DNA of 64,000 nucleotides, taken from NCBI GenBank assembly GCA_905215465.1, contig CAJMPT010000003.1, positions 41,869 through 105,868 of the forward strand, written 5' to 3'. This stretch comes from an uncultured bacterium. Lineage in GTDB: Bacteria > Actinomycetota > Coriobacteriia > Coriobacteriales > Atopobiaceae. This document shows positions 41,813-50,771 of the stretch, piece by piece; positions within the stretch are counted from its first letter, which is position 1; each line of letters opens with the position of its first letter. A program made the position numbers and the translations under genes. The notes below the pieces were generated by a model. That model saw nothing but the letters and a program-made list of their open reading frames with translations. It had not been told where the DNA came from and did not search any database.

Positions 41813-44320
41813 ATGAGAGACATCACGCGCAGGGGCTTTATCGCTGGCAGCGCCATCGCCGCCGGCCTGGTGGGCCTCGCCGGCTGCAACGCGGGCGGCA
41901 ACGGCGCCGCCGTGTCCGATCCGCTCGCGGCGCCCGCCGAGGACAAGTACCCCATCGATCCCGACAAGGATGACGTCAAGGCCAAGTGGTCCTCCGAGCA
42001 GACCCGCGACGGCTGGTACAAGGTCACCAACGAGGATGGCGGCGCCGAGCTGGGCGTCATGGACGAGGCCAAGATCATCCAGGTGGGTGGCTACGCCTTC
42101 CGCGACGCCAACGGCAACGGCAAGCTGGACCTCTACGAGGACTGGCGCCAGCCGGCGGGCGTGCGTGCCAAGGCCCTGGCCGACGAGCTGTCCGCCGACG
42201 AGATCGTCCCGCTCATGTGGCACAACGGCATGATGAGCACCGCGGCGCCCTTGGATGACGACTCCGTTGCCACCCTCAAGGAGGGCATGCGCGCCGGCGT
42301 CTCCCGCGCCATGGCCGACAAGGACAACTACGCGGGCGCCATCGCGTGGATCAACGCCGTCCAGGAGTGGTGCGAGAAGAACGACCCGCACGGCATCCCG
42401 TACATGAACTCCACTGACCCCTACCAGCTCTATGACATCCCCGACAACCACTGCCTGGTCTCGTCCTTCGACGCTGACCTGTGGAAGAAGTCCGGCCGCT
42501 TCACTGGCCGCGCCTGGCGTGCCACTGGCGCCCGCGTCAACCTTGGACCCCAGGTCGACATTGGCTCCAACATCGTCTGGACGCGCCTGGGCGGCTCCAT
42601 CTGCGAGGACCCCGCCTCCAACCGTGACCTCTGCAAGAGCTTCGGCGGCGGCATGCAGTCCACCTGGGGCGACGACGCCTGCACCGACGACAAGGGCTGG
42701 GGCAAGGACTCCGTCGCCATCATGCTCAAGCACTACGTGGGCGCCGGCGCCGTCGAGGGCGGCCGCAACGACCACAACGACGCCGGCAAGTACGACGTCT
42801 TCCCGGGCGACAACTTCAACGCCCATCTCATCCCGTTCCTGGACGGTGGCCTGCATCTTGACTCCAAGACCGGCCAGATGGCGGCCGTCATGCCCAACTA
42901 CGGCATCGCCTACACCGACGACGAGTCCCTCGGCCCCATCTGGGGCGGCGCCTACAACAAGCGCAACCTGGGCATCCTTCGCAACGCCGGTTGGGACGGC
43001 ATGATCACCACCGACTGGCAGATCCTGCGCGCCACCGACTTTGGCGACCGCGCTCACGGCGTCAAGGACCTCACCGAGCCCGAGCGCTTCGACAAGCTGC
43101 TCGAGTCGACCGTCGACCAGGTTGGCGGCGACTGGGCTCCCGAGATCGGCATGGAGGGCTACAAGCTCTACGAGAAGGACCACGGCGAGGACGAGGCCCT
43201 GGCCCGCGTGCGCGACTCTGCCCGCCGCATCTTCACGGTCATGAACCAGGTCCAGCTCTTCGACAACCCCTACTCCGACCGCGAGTACGCCAAGCAGGTG
43301 CTCAACGACCAGGCTGCCGCCGACTTTGGCCAGGAGTGCTCCAACAAGTCCATCGTCATGCTCAAGAACAAGGACGGCGTCATCTCCAAGGATGGCATCA
43401 AGGGCAAGCCCAAGTGCTACATCCCGCAGAAGTTCGTCTCCGGCGGCATGTTTGGCAACGGCGCCCCGGCCCACTTCGAGCTGGCCGTTGACGAGGGCGT
43501 TGCCAACGAGCTCTTTGACGTGGTGACCGATACCGTGGGCGAGCCCACCGGCAAGCAGATGGCTTTTGGCCCCATGGCCGCCCCCGCCTCGGACGACCCG
43601 GTCTACCAGGCCTCCGACGTCGTGCGCGCCACGCCCGAGCAGATCGCCGAGTGCCAGTACGCCGTGCTGCTCATTGCCTCCCCGTCCACCGGCGCCGGCG
43701 AGCCTGGCGGTGGCATGTTCGGAGCCGCCCCGGCAGACACCCCCGCCGACGAGAAGTACCTGCCCATCTCCCTGCAGTACCGCCCCTACACCGCCGACAC
43801 CGCCCGCGACCCCTCGCTTGCCGGCGATGTCATCAACGGGCAGAAGGAGAACCGCAGCTACAAGGGCAAGTCCGTCACGGCCAGCAATGAGAGCGACCTC
43901 GACCTGGTGCTCAACACCCGCGCGGCTCTGCCTGCGGACGCCAAGCTGATCCTCATCGTGGAGGCCACCAACAACGCCCAGTGCTTCCATGAGATCGAGC
44001 CCTCTGCCGACGCCATCCTGTGGTCCTGGGCAAGCAGCGGCCGCGCCTTTGGTCCCGCCTACGGCCGCATCCTCAAGGGCGAGGTGGAGCCCTCCGCCCT
44101 GCTTCCCTGCCAGATGCCCAAGAGCATGGAGGCCGTGGAGGCGTCTCTGGAGGACGTGCCGCGCGACGTCGAGTGCTACACCGACTCCGAGGGCAACACC
44201 TACGAGTTTGGCTTTGGCCTCAACTGGAGCGGCGTCATCGAGGACGAGCGCACCAAGACATACCGTGCCAACCCGCTGACCAACCCCGAGACCGAGGTCA
44301 AGCCCGGCGAGTGGAAGTAG
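41813..44320 (+). CDS. Tat lipoprotein family 3 glycoside hydrolase, locus 3 first copy
   Basis: An 835-residue enzyme built like the locus 2 GH3. Twin-arginine ITRRGF at 4-9, lipobox Cys 25 (GLAGC), calcium-type loop DANGNGKLDLYED, KHYVGAGAVEGGRNDH and nucleophile Asp 401 in MITTDWQ. The C domain has an inserted Gly/Pro/Ala-rich stretch (STGAGEPGGGMFGAAPADTP). It ends FGFGLNWSGVIEDERTKTYRA. It is followed by a terminator and then a paralogue with its own LytTR-type site, so the two can be expressed separately. Confidence 0.9.
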   Translation: MRDITRRGFIAGSAIAAGLVGLAGCNAGGNGAAVSDPLAAPAEDKYPIDPDKDDVKAKWSSEQTRDGWYKVTNEDGGAELGVMDEAKIIQVGGYAFRDANGNGKLDLYEDWRQPAGVRAKALADELSADEIVPLMWHNGMMSTAAPLDDDSVATLKEGMRAGVSRAMADKDNYAGAIAWINAVQEWCEKNDPHGIPYMNSTDPYQLYDIPDNHCLVSSFDADLWKKSGRFTGRAWRATGARVNLGPQVDIGSNIVWTRLGGSICEDPASNRDLCKSFGGGMQSTWGDDACTDDKGWGKDSVAIMLKHYVGAGAVEGGRNDHNDAGKYDVFPGDNFNAHLIPFLDGGLHLDSKTGQMAAVMPNYGIAYTDDESLGPIWGGAYNKRNLGILRNAGWDGMITTDWQILRATDFGDRAHGVKDLTEPERFDKLLESTVDQVGGDWAPEIGMEGYKLYEKDHGEDEALARVRDSARRIFTVMNQVQLFDNPYSDREYAKQVLNDQAAADFGQECSNKSIVMLKNKDGVISKDGIKGKPKCYIPQKFVSGGMFGNGAPAHFELAVDEGVANELFDVVTDTVGEPTGKQMAFGPMAAPASDDPVYQASDVVRATPEQIAECQYAVLLIASPSTGAGEPGGGMFGAAPADTPADEKYLPISLQYRPYTADTARDPSLAGDVINGQKENRSYKGKSVTASNESDLDLVLNTRAALPADAKLILIVEATNNAQCFHEIEPSADAILWSWASSGRAFGPAYGRILKGEVEPSALLPCQMPKSMEAVEASLEDVPRDVECYTDSEGNTYEFGFGLNWSGVIEDERTKTYRANPLTNPETEVKPGEWK

Positions 44321-44368
44321 CCCTGCGCACTTCTCGCCAGCCTCTGATCTGACAGCTCCTCCTGCCTT

Positions 44369-44403
44369 GCGCCGCCCCGACTCTTCCCCGGGGCGGCGCT
44401 TTT
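44369..44403 (+). terminator. Terminator between the two GH3 genes of locus 3
   Basis: GCGCCGCCCCG and CGGGGCGGCGC form an 11-bp stem around ACTCTTCCC and are followed by TTTT. Confidence 0.88.
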
Positions 44404-44435
44404 CCGTGCGTCCGCTTGGCGCCCGGCGGCTTCCG

Positions 44436-44468
44436 GCCGTGCGGCAAAACGCGCGGAACGTGCGGGAT
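44436..44468 (+). promoter_or_regulatory. Candidate LytTR binding site before the second locus 3 GH3
   Basis: GCCGTGCGGCAA and AACGTGCGGGAT are direct repeats with starts 21 bp apart. A TTAAAT hexamer follows after 26 nt (44495-44500), the same gap as at 41695-41759. The GH3 start is 77 bp downstream of the site. Confidence 0.78.
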
Positions 44469-44545
44469 GCCCTCACCGAACGGGCACCTGGTCCTTAAAT
44501 CGATCACAGTACCATTCGCGCCAAGTCACACCAAGGGAGAAGGAC

Positions 44546-47074
44546 ATGGCAAACGTAACCAGAAGGAACTTCCTGCAGGCAACGGTCGTCACCGCCGGCC
44601 TCATGGGCCTGGCCGGCTGCAACGCAGGCCCCGGCTCCGGCTCCGCGGCCGACCCGCTCGCCGCGCCCGCGGCCGACAGGTACCCCATCGACCCGGACGG
44701 CGAGAAGGTCGAGGCCAAGTGGTCCAGCGAGACCAGCCGCAAGGACAAGTGGACCCGCGTGACCAACCCCGACGGCGGCGCCGAGCTGGGCGTCATGGAC
44801 ACCGCAAAAATCATCCAGGTGGACGGCTACGCGTTCAAGGACTTGAACGGCAACGGCAAACTGGACCTCTACGAGGACTGGCGCCAGAGCCCGGAGGACC
44901 GCGCAAAGGCCCTCGCCGAGTCCATGAGCGCCGAGGAGATTCTGCCGCTCATGTGGCACAACGGCTGCACCTCCACCACCGCCCCGCTCAACGACGATGA
45001 CGCTGCCAGCCTGAAGGCCGGCATGCGCGCCGGCGTCTCTCGCGCCCAGGCCGCACCCGACAACTACGTCGAGGCCGTCAACTGGATCAACGCCGTCCAG
45101 GAGGAGTGCGAGAAGAGCGCCTACGGCATCCCGTACCTCAACTCCACCGACCAGTACCAGAACTTCGACATCCCCGACAACGACGGCCTGGTGGCGTCCA
45201 TGGACATGGACATCATCCGCCGCGCCGCCAAGGTCCAGGCCAAGGTCTGGCGCGCCACGGGCGTCCGCTGCCTGCTCGGGCCCCAGATCGACATCTCGAC
45301 CAACCCCACCTACTGCCGCTATAGCGGATCTGCCTCCGAGGACCCGGCGCTCAACCGCGACTTTGCCCGCGCCTTCATCACCGGCCTGCAGTCAACCTTC
45401 GGCGACGACGCCTGCACCGATGACCAGGGCTGGGGCAAGGACTCCATCCTCGGCATGGCCAAGCACTACTGTGGCGCCGGCGCCGTGGAGGGCGGCCGCA
45501 ACGACCACTCCGACGGCGGCAAGTACGACGTCTTCCCGGGCGACAACTTCAAGGCGCACCTCGTCCCGTTCCTGGACGGCGCGCTCAACCTGGGCTCCAA
45601 GACTGGCGCCACGGCCTCGATCATGCCCAACTACGGCATTGCCTACGACCAGGACCAGAAGTACGGCGAGAACGTGGGCGGCGGCTTCTCCGAGATGCGC
45701 ACCAGCTACCTGCGCAACGCCGGCTGGGACGGCATGGTGACCACCGACTGGCAGATCACGGGAGACTCTGAGCCCGGCGCCTTTATGAAGAACCGCGTCT
45801 GGGGCGTCGAGGACCTCACGCCCGACGAGCGCCAGCTCAAGGGTCTGAAGGCCGGAGACGACCAGTTTGGCGGTGAGTTTGACGTGGAGAACCTCACCAA
45901 GGCCTACAAGAGCCTTGAGGCCGAGGTGGGCGCCGACGAGGCCCTGGCCCGCGTGCGCGACTCCGCTCGCCGCATCTTCACCTGCATGAACTACGTCGAC
46001 CTCTTCGACCAGCCCTACTCCGACCGCGAGGAGGCCCAGGCTCTCTTTGAGGACGAGGCCAACACCGCCCTGGGCGTCGAGGCCGCCGAGAAGTCCATCG
46101 TCATGCTCAAGAACAAGGGCAACGTCATCTCCAAGGCCGGCCTGGGCGACAAGCCCCGCTGCTACATCCCGCAGGCCCTCGTGGGCGGCGGCATGTTCTC
46201 CACGACGCCGGCTAAGTTCCAGCTGGCCATCGACGAGGACGTTGCCAACAAGTACTTTGACGTCCTGACCGACACCGTGGGCGAGCCCACCGGCAAGGCC
46301 GCGGGCGGCTTCCCGGGCATGCCCGTCGACGAGAACGCCTCCAGCGACCCCGTCTACCAGGCCTCCGACGCCCAGATGCCCTCCGACGAGGAGCTTGTCC
46401 AGTGCAAGTACGCCATCCTGGTCGTGGACTGTCCCACCGGCGAGTCCTCTCTTACCACCAACGAGGACGGCACCGTGACCTGCACGCCCGCCTCGCTGCA
46501 GTACCGCCCCTACACCGCCGACGGCGAAAACGTCCGCCGCGAGTCCATCGCCGGCAACGTCATGGGCTCCGCCAACGGCACCGTCTGGGACTCCCAGTCC
46601 GGCGGCGTCAAGGAGAACCGCAGCCACTACGGCCAGACCACCGTCTGCGGCAACGAGAGCGACCTTGACCGCGTCATCGAGGTTAAGAGCAAGCTGCCCG
46701 AGGACGCCAAGCTCATCCTTGTGGTTCAGGCCACCCACCCCATGTGCTTTCACGAGATCGAGCCCTATGTCGACGTCATCCTGGTCCACTTCGAGATGTC
46801 CCAGGGCGTGAACGGCATGGCCCTGGCAAACATCGTGACCGGCCAGACCGAGCCCTCCGCGCTTCTCTCGTGCCAGATGCCCAAGGACATGTCCGAGGTC
46901 GAGGGCCAGGACGAGGACGTCCCGCGCGACATGGTGCCCTACACCGACTCCGAGGGCAACGCGTACGACTTTGCCTTTGGCCTCAACTGGAGCGGCAAGA
47001 TTTCCGACGAGCGCACCAAGACCTATGGCGCCACGCCGCTGACCGAGCCCGAGACCAAGGTCGTCGCAAGCTAG
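44546..47074 (+). CDS. Tat lipoprotein family 3 glycoside hydrolase, locus 3 second copy
   Basis: An 842-residue paralogue of the preceding GH3. VTRRNF twin-arginine motif, lipobox Cys 25 (GLAGC), calcium-type loop DLNGNGKLDLYED, KHYCGAGAVEGGRNDH and nucleophile Asp 401 in VTTDWQI. It ends FAFGLNWSGKISDERTKTYGA, again without a fibronectin domain. Differences cluster in loops around the barrel (for example SEPGAFMKNRVWGVEDL), which may change substrate choice. A small lipoprotein gene follows 148 bp downstream. Confidence 0.9.
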   Translation: MANVTRRNFLQATVVTAGLMGLAGCNAGPGSGSAADPLAAPAADRYPIDPDGEKVEAKWSSETSRKDKWTRVTNPDGGAELGVMDTAKIIQVDGYAFKDLNGNGKLDLYEDWRQSPEDRAKALAESMSAEEILPLMWHNGCTSTTAPLNDDDAASLKAGMRAGVSRAQAAPDNYVEAVNWINAVQEECEKSAYGIPYLNSTDQYQNFDIPDNDGLVASMDMDIIRRAAKVQAKVWRATGVRCLLGPQIDISTNPTYCRYSGSASEDPALNRDFARAFITGLQSTFGDDACTDDQGWGKDSILGMAKHYCGAGAVEGGRNDHSDGGKYDVFPGDNFKAHLVPFLDGALNLGSKTGATASIMPNYGIAYDQDQKYGENVGGGFSEMRTSYLRNAGWDGMVTTDWQITGDSEPGAFMKNRVWGVEDLTPDERQLKGLKAGDDQFGGEFDVENLTKAYKSLEAEVGADEALARVRDSARRIFTCMNYVDLFDQPYSDREEAQALFEDEANTALGVEAAEKSIVMLKNKGNVISKAGLGDKPRCYIPQALVGGGMFSTTPAKFQLAIDEDVANKYFDVLTDTVGEPTGKAAGGFPGMPVDENASSDPVYQASDAQMPSDEELVQCKYAILVVDCPTGESSLTTNEDGTVTCTPASLQYRPYTADGENVRRESIAGNVMGSANGTVWDSQSGGVKENRSHYGQTTVCGNESDLDRVIEVKSKLPEDAKLILVVQATHPMCFHEIEPYVDVILVHFEMSQGVNGMALANIVTGQTEPSALLSCQMPKDMSEVEGQDEDVPRDMVPYTDSEGNAYDFAFGLNWSGKISDERTKTYGATPLTEPETKVVAS

Positions 47075-47087
47075 GAATGCACTTCGT

Positions 47088-47140
47088 GCCGTCAGTCTGA
47101 CGGCCTGCGAGAAGAATGGCCTCCCGTCGCGCACTTCTCG
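47088..47140 (+). terminator. Two small hairpins after the second locus 3 GH3
   Basis: GCCGTCA/TGACGGC with a GTC loop (47088-47104) is followed by CGAGAAG/CTTCTCG (47108-47140) and then TTTA. Each stem is only 7 bp, so termination may be partial, leaving room for expression of the lipoprotein gene. Confidence 0.55.
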
Positions 47141-47222
47141 TTTAATGGGGTCAAGCCAAGTGGCCCAGGGCGCCCCGTGCGCCTCGGGCGTCCCAAACCC
47201 TCCGATCAAAAGGGAGAAGAAC

Positions 47223-47696
47223 ATGATCAAGCAGAAGGCCCTCGTCCTCGCCGTTGCCGCCGTCCTCGCCATGCCGCTGGCCGCCTGCGGCAACTCTGGC
47301 GCCTCCACCACCACCGACACCAAGTCTGAGGCCACGACCGCCCAGTCCAGCTCCTCGTCCTCCGACTCCAAGACCAAGGACGCCTCCTACTACGCCGGCC
47401 AGTGGCGCGGCTCCGTGGAGACCACCGGCCAGACCGTCTACGGCACCGCCGGCGGCACCGAGCAGATGCTCGACGTCTTCCTCAACGAGGACGGCACCGC
47501 CGAGACCAAGCCCTGCAAGAACCACGAGGACCTGCTGACCGCCACCGGCACCTGGGCGCTTGACGGCGACACCGTCACCCTCGAGCTCGACGGCAAGACC
47601 ATCACCATGAAGATCGAGAACGACAACGCCATGTCCGCCGACCCCACCCAGTTCGGCATCGACGGCTTCGACTCCATCGAGTTCGCGCTGTACTAA
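47223..47696 (+). CDS. Small lipoprotein, paralogue 1
   Basis: A 157-residue lipoprotein with a Sec-type signal and lipobox Cys 22 (MPLAAC). A Ser/Thr-rich linker (about 25-55) leads to a beta-rich domain with QWRGSVETTGQTVYGTAGGTEQMLDV and TATGTWALDGDTVTLELDGKT, a pattern reminiscent of lipocalin-like or immunoglobulin-like small binding domains. It is not a family I can name. It ends near a strong terminator and is close to identical in plan to the lipoprotein at 50178. Its position after a GH3 suggests binding of the substrate or product. Confidence 0.8.
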   Translation: MIKQKALVLAVAAVLAMPLAACGNSGASTTTDTKSEATTAQSSSSSSDSKTKDASYYAGQWRGSVETTGQTVYGTAGGTEQMLDVFLNEDGTAETKPCKNHEDLLTATGTWALDGDTVTLELDGKTITMKIENDNAMSADPTQFGIDGFDSIEFALY

Positions 47697-47718
47697 GGCC
47701 TTGCCCCACCGCAAAATA

Positions 47719-47762
47719 GGGCGCCCGGCGAGAGGCAAGCACTTCTCGCCGGGCGCCCTTTT
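47719..47762. terminator. Bidirectional terminator between lipoprotein 1 and kinase 4
   Basis: GGGCGCCCGGCGAG and CTCGCCGGGCGCCC form a perfect 14-bp stem, with TTTT on the right and AAAAT on the left. It contains one copy of CTTCTCGCC. Confidence 0.9.
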
Positions 47763-47797
47763 GCGTGTCCTCGCGGTCCGTCCGGGGCCGTGCGCCC

Positions 47798-49126
47798 CTA
47801 CTTTGCAGGCAGCAGGGCGTTGAGGTAGAAGACGCCGTCGTTGGTGCCCACGTGGAGGGTGCCGCCGTAGCGCTCGACGGTGCCGCGCATGCTGCGGACG
47901 CCAAAGCCGTGGTTGGCGTCGTCACCCTTGGTGCTGCGGGGCAGGTCGCCGTCAAACTGCGGCTCCGTGGCATAGAAGTTCTCTACGCTCACGGCCACCA
48001 TGGCTCCGCGCCGGGCCACGTTGAGCGATATGTTGCGGCGCTCCGGGTCCTCGATGGCCCGCGTTGCCTCGATGGCGTTGTCCAGGGCGTTGCCAAAGAA
48101 CGAGTAGATGTCCGACGGGGCCAAAAAGCCCAGCGCGGCGCCGTCGGCAATGCACGAGAGCGTGATGTTCTCCTGGGAGCACGCCAGGCTCTTCTCGGTG
48201 AGGATGGTGTCCAGGGCCTCGTTGCCGGTCTCGACCACGGAGTCGTACACGTTGACCTCGCGCGCGATGTCCTTCAGGGCCTCGCGGTCCACCACGTCGC
48301 CCCCGTCCGCGAAGTGGCGGATCTGGTGGCGGATGTCGTGGCACTTGATGTTGATGGCGTCGATGTTCTCCTTGGAGAGGCGGTACTGGCGCTGCCGCTC
48401 TGCCAGCAGGCGCTCGGTCTCGGCCTTCTCGTCGCTCATGCGGCGCGCATAGAGGATCTCGTACTCGGCAAAGAGCACGAAGGCGCAGAGCACCGAGTGC
48501 ACCATGCGCAGCAGGATGAGGCTGGTGTATTTGATGCTTCCCCAGGACAGGCTCTTGATCAGGATGTCAAAGTTGATGATGACGAGCACCACGACCAGAA
48601 ACATCGCCAGCATGGACTTGTCGCCCACGCCCGCGAGGCCGTTGCGGTCGATCTGGCGGACAAACGACAGGTAGCCGACGACGTAGACCACCAGCGGGAT
48701 GCCAAACCCCAGGATGTTTGCCAAGGGTTCGGGCAGCTCTCCGCTGGAGCGGTGCGAGGCCAGAATGGCGCAGAGCACCTCCAGGCCGCTCGCTAGGTTC
48801 TGTAGGGTGTAGCCGGCGGTGGCGCAGAAGAGGGCCGGCCAGGGGCCCGTGTCGTACACCCACATGATGAGCAGCGCGTATATGGCCAAAAGTACCGTGA
48901 AGACCGCCGAGGACTCCCCGATGCCCAGGCCGCGGACCACGCCCGTTGCCACGGGCGTGACGCACAGCACAAAGAGCGCCAGGATGGCGATGGCGCCGCG
49001 AAGGCGGGAGCTGGGCCGATGGGGGAGCCTGTGGGCCAGCATGAAGACGGGGATGGTCAGCGTCACCACAATCTGGATGGCCCAGCGGGCCGAGAGCAGG
49101 CCCGCCAGCGCCCTAGCCACGCTCAT
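47798..49126 (-). CDS. GHKL sensor histidine kinase, pair 4
   Basis: A 442-residue kinase: six-segment membrane domain, coiled linker (SDEKAETERLLAERQRQYRLSKEN), phospho-acceptor box DAINIKCHDIRHQIR, N box FFGNALDNAIEATRA and G box NHGFGVRSMRGTVERYGGTL. It overlaps regulator 4 by four bases. The pair is divergent from the second small lipoprotein gene and the remaining two GH3 genes. Confidence 0.9.
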   Translation of the reverse strand: MSVARALAGLLSARWAIQIVVTLTIPVFMLAHRLPHRPSSRLRGAIAILALFVLCVTPVATGVVRGLGIGESSAVFTVLLAIYALLIMWVYDTGPWPALFCATAGYTLQNLASGLEVLCAILASHRSSGELPEPLANILGFGIPLVVYVVGYLSFVRQIDRNGLAGVGDKSMLAMFLVVVLVIINFDILIKSLSWGSIKYTSLILLRMVHSVLCAFVLFAEYEILYARRMSDEKAETERLLAERQRQYRLSKENIDAINIKCHDIRHQIRHFADGGDVVDREALKDIAREVNVYDSVVETGNEALDTILTEKSLACSQENITLSCIADGAALGFLAPSDIYSFFGNALDNAIEATRAIEDPERRNISLNVARRGAMVAVSVENFYATEPQFDGDLPRSTKGDDANHGFGVRSMRGTVERYGGTLHVGTNDGVFYLNALLPAK

Positions 49127-49833
49127 CGGCGGCCGCCCAGGTAGTCGGTGACCTTGTCGACTACCTCCTTCTTGTGCGTGCGGGAAATGCGCAGCAGGTC
49201 TCCGTTGGTCATCTGGACCTCGGCGTTTCTGACCAGCGAGATCTTGTCCATGTTGGCAAGGCAGCTCTTTGAGACGCGCACCACGGGCGCCTCGGCGAGT
49301 TCCTCCTCGAGCTGGACGAGGGAGCTGCGGGCCTCCAGGGGCTCCTCGTTCTCTATGTGGTAGGTCAGGCGGTGCTTGGTGACCTCGACGTAGATGATGG
49401 AGCGCAGCGGAACCACGCGCACGCCGTCTTCGGTGGGCACGGCCACGGAGCGCCCGGCGTTTGCGCCGATGGCGCGCAGCGCGCGGTCGAGGCTGAGCGA
49501 GAGGCCGCCGTAGCTCACCGGCTTGACGATGAACCCCAGCGCGCCCACCTCGTAGCCCTTGACGGCATACTTGGCCAGGTTGGTAACAAAGATGATGGGG
49601 ATGGTCTCGTCGTAGGTGCGAAGCAGCCCCGCGGCCTCCATGCCGTTGATGCCGGGCATCTCGATGTCCAGCAGGCAGAGGTCGTAGTGGCCCTTGTCGG
49701 AGAGCATCTCCATGGCCGAGGAGTGCCAGGTTACCTTGAACTCAACGCCGTGCTGCTTTCCGTAGCGGGTCAGCAGGTCCGTCAGGTGCCGGGCCTCCTG
49801 CGCCTCGTCCTCGACGACGAGCGTGCGATACAT
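49123..49833 (-). CDS. LytTR response regulator, pair 4
   Basis: A 236-residue AgrA-like regulator with receiver (DLCLLDIEMPGINGMEAAGLL; IFVTNLAKYAVKGYEVGALGFIVKP) and LytTR domain (VVPLRSIIYVEVTKHRLTYHI...VVRVSKSCLANMDKI). The start at 49833 is the MYRTLVVEDE methionine behind AGGAGGAGG-like bases; the frame is open further upstream but without a ribosome site. Confidence 0.9.
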   Translation of the reverse strand: MYRTLVVEDEAQEARHLTDLLTRYGKQHGVEFKVTWHSSAMEMLSDKGHYDLCLLDIEMPGINGMEAAGLLRTYDETIPIIFVTNLAKYAVKGYEVGALGFIVKPVSYGGLSLSLDRALRAIGANAGRSVAVPTEDGVRVVPLRSIIYVEVTKHRLTYHIENEEPLEARSSLVQLEEELAEAPVVRVSKSCLANMDKISLVRNAEVQMTNGDLLRISRTHKKEVVDKVTDYLGGRR

Positions 49834-50177
49834 GCTGCCTCCTCCTGTAGCCGCGCGCGACCGTTGCCCGCGCACGCGCGTTTCTCCCCACACAACAGGT
49901 TACCTTTGCCGCATACCACCGGGCAATGTTGCCGTCTGCGGCAAATATCGACCGTTCGCCGCCGCCGTTCGCGGCCTGGTGCTGTCTTTTGTGCCATCGG
50001 CGCGCTTCTTTGTGACAAATGTTAGCGCCTCGTTAACTCCGCATTTTAAGTTCAGCTCAAGCAAAGCGAGGTCAGCGGGGCAGTTTCACTCGCTGGCGAG
50101 CAAAGCGCAGAAGGTTGCCCCGCGGGGCAAGGGAAACCCGCCTCTACCTGCGGCGGGTTTGGGAGAAAGAGGTAGGT
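49834..50177. promoter_or_regulatory. 344-bp divergent regulatory region of locus 4
   Basis: There is no gene here. It holds TGCGGCAA-type half-sites like those of the LytTR repeats, one on the minus strand (49906-49913) and one on the plus strand (49937-49944), but no clean pair 21 bp apart. Nearer the lipoprotein gene are a 16-bp palindrome (TTGCCCCGCGGGGCAA, 50115-50130) and a hairpin with 9-bp arms AAACCCGCC/GGCGGGTTT (50134-50160) directly before the ribosome site. Confidence 0.55.
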
Positions 50178-50663
50178 ATGAAGAAGCAGATGCTCGTCGT
50201 CGGCGCTCTTGCCATGGCGCTCAGCATGCCCCTGGTGGCGTGCGGCAACGCCTCCAGCGGCACCAGCTCCAACAGCGGCACCACCACCGCTACCGAGCAG
50301 AAGTCCGACTCCAAGTCCGACTCCAAGAGCGACTTCGACGCCAACAAGGTCTACGCCGGCCAGTGGCGTGGTTCCGTCGAGATGACCGGCCAGACCGTCT
50401 ACGGCACCGCCGGCGGCTTCGAGCCGATGCTCGACGTCAACATCTCCGATGACGGCACCTGCACCGTCGTGCCGCTCGAGGCCCACGCCGACCTCCTGGA
50501 CGACAAGGGCACCTGGGAGGGCACCGCTGACAAGCTGACCCTTCACCTCGAGAAGGCCGGCGACATCGAGCTGACCTCCTCTGGCAAGAACAGCCTCGAG
50601 GGCGACGCCCACGCCTTTGACATCGCGGACTTCGACACCATCCAGTTCGACTTCTACGGCTAG
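50178..50663 (+). CDS. Small lipoprotein, paralogue 2
   Basis: A 161-residue lipoprotein with lipobox Cys 22 (MPLVAC), a Ser/Thr/Asp linker (KSDSKSDSKSDFD) and the same beta-rich domain as the protein at 47223 (YAGQWRGSVEMTGQTVYGTAGG in both, with small changes). The second halves diverge, although DKGTWEGTADKLTLHL still aligns. The function is unknown. It is the first gene of locus 4, followed by a terminator-like hairpin and a GH3 gene. Confidence 0.8.
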   Translation: MKKQMLVVGALAMALSMPLVACGNASSGTSSNSGTTTATEQKSDSKSDSKSDFDANKVYAGQWRGSVEMTGQTVYGTAGGFEPMLDVNISDDGTCTVVPLEAHADLLDDKGTWEGTADKLTLHLEKAGDIELTSSGKNSLEGDAHAFDIADFDTIQFDFYG

Positions 50664-50667
50664 GCCG

Positions 50668-50697
50668 AATGCCGGCTTGCCCGGCGTTCGTTTTTGT
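50668..50697 (+). terminator. Terminator-like hairpin between lipoprotein 2 and GH3
   Basis: AATGCCGG and CCGGCGTT form an 8-bp stem (one G-T pair) around CTTGC, followed by CGTTTTTGTT. It begins 5 bp after the lipoprotein stop. Confidence 0.75.
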
Positions 50698-50771
50698 TGA
50701 GTGGAGGGGGCGGCCGCAATAAGGGGCGGCCGTCCCCTCGGGAAGAGCACTCTTACAGAATGGAGAAAGAC

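Noticed and set aside
41765..47377. Long minus-strand frames opposite the two locus 3 GH3 genes
   Set aside because: They are antisense shadows of strongly supported GH3 enzymes with signal peptides and catalytic motifs.
49906..49962. A LytTR repeat pair at locus 4
   Set aside because: TGCGGCAA half-sites exist, but in opposite orientation or at 18, 20 or 23 bp spacing, so I list them only as half-sites.
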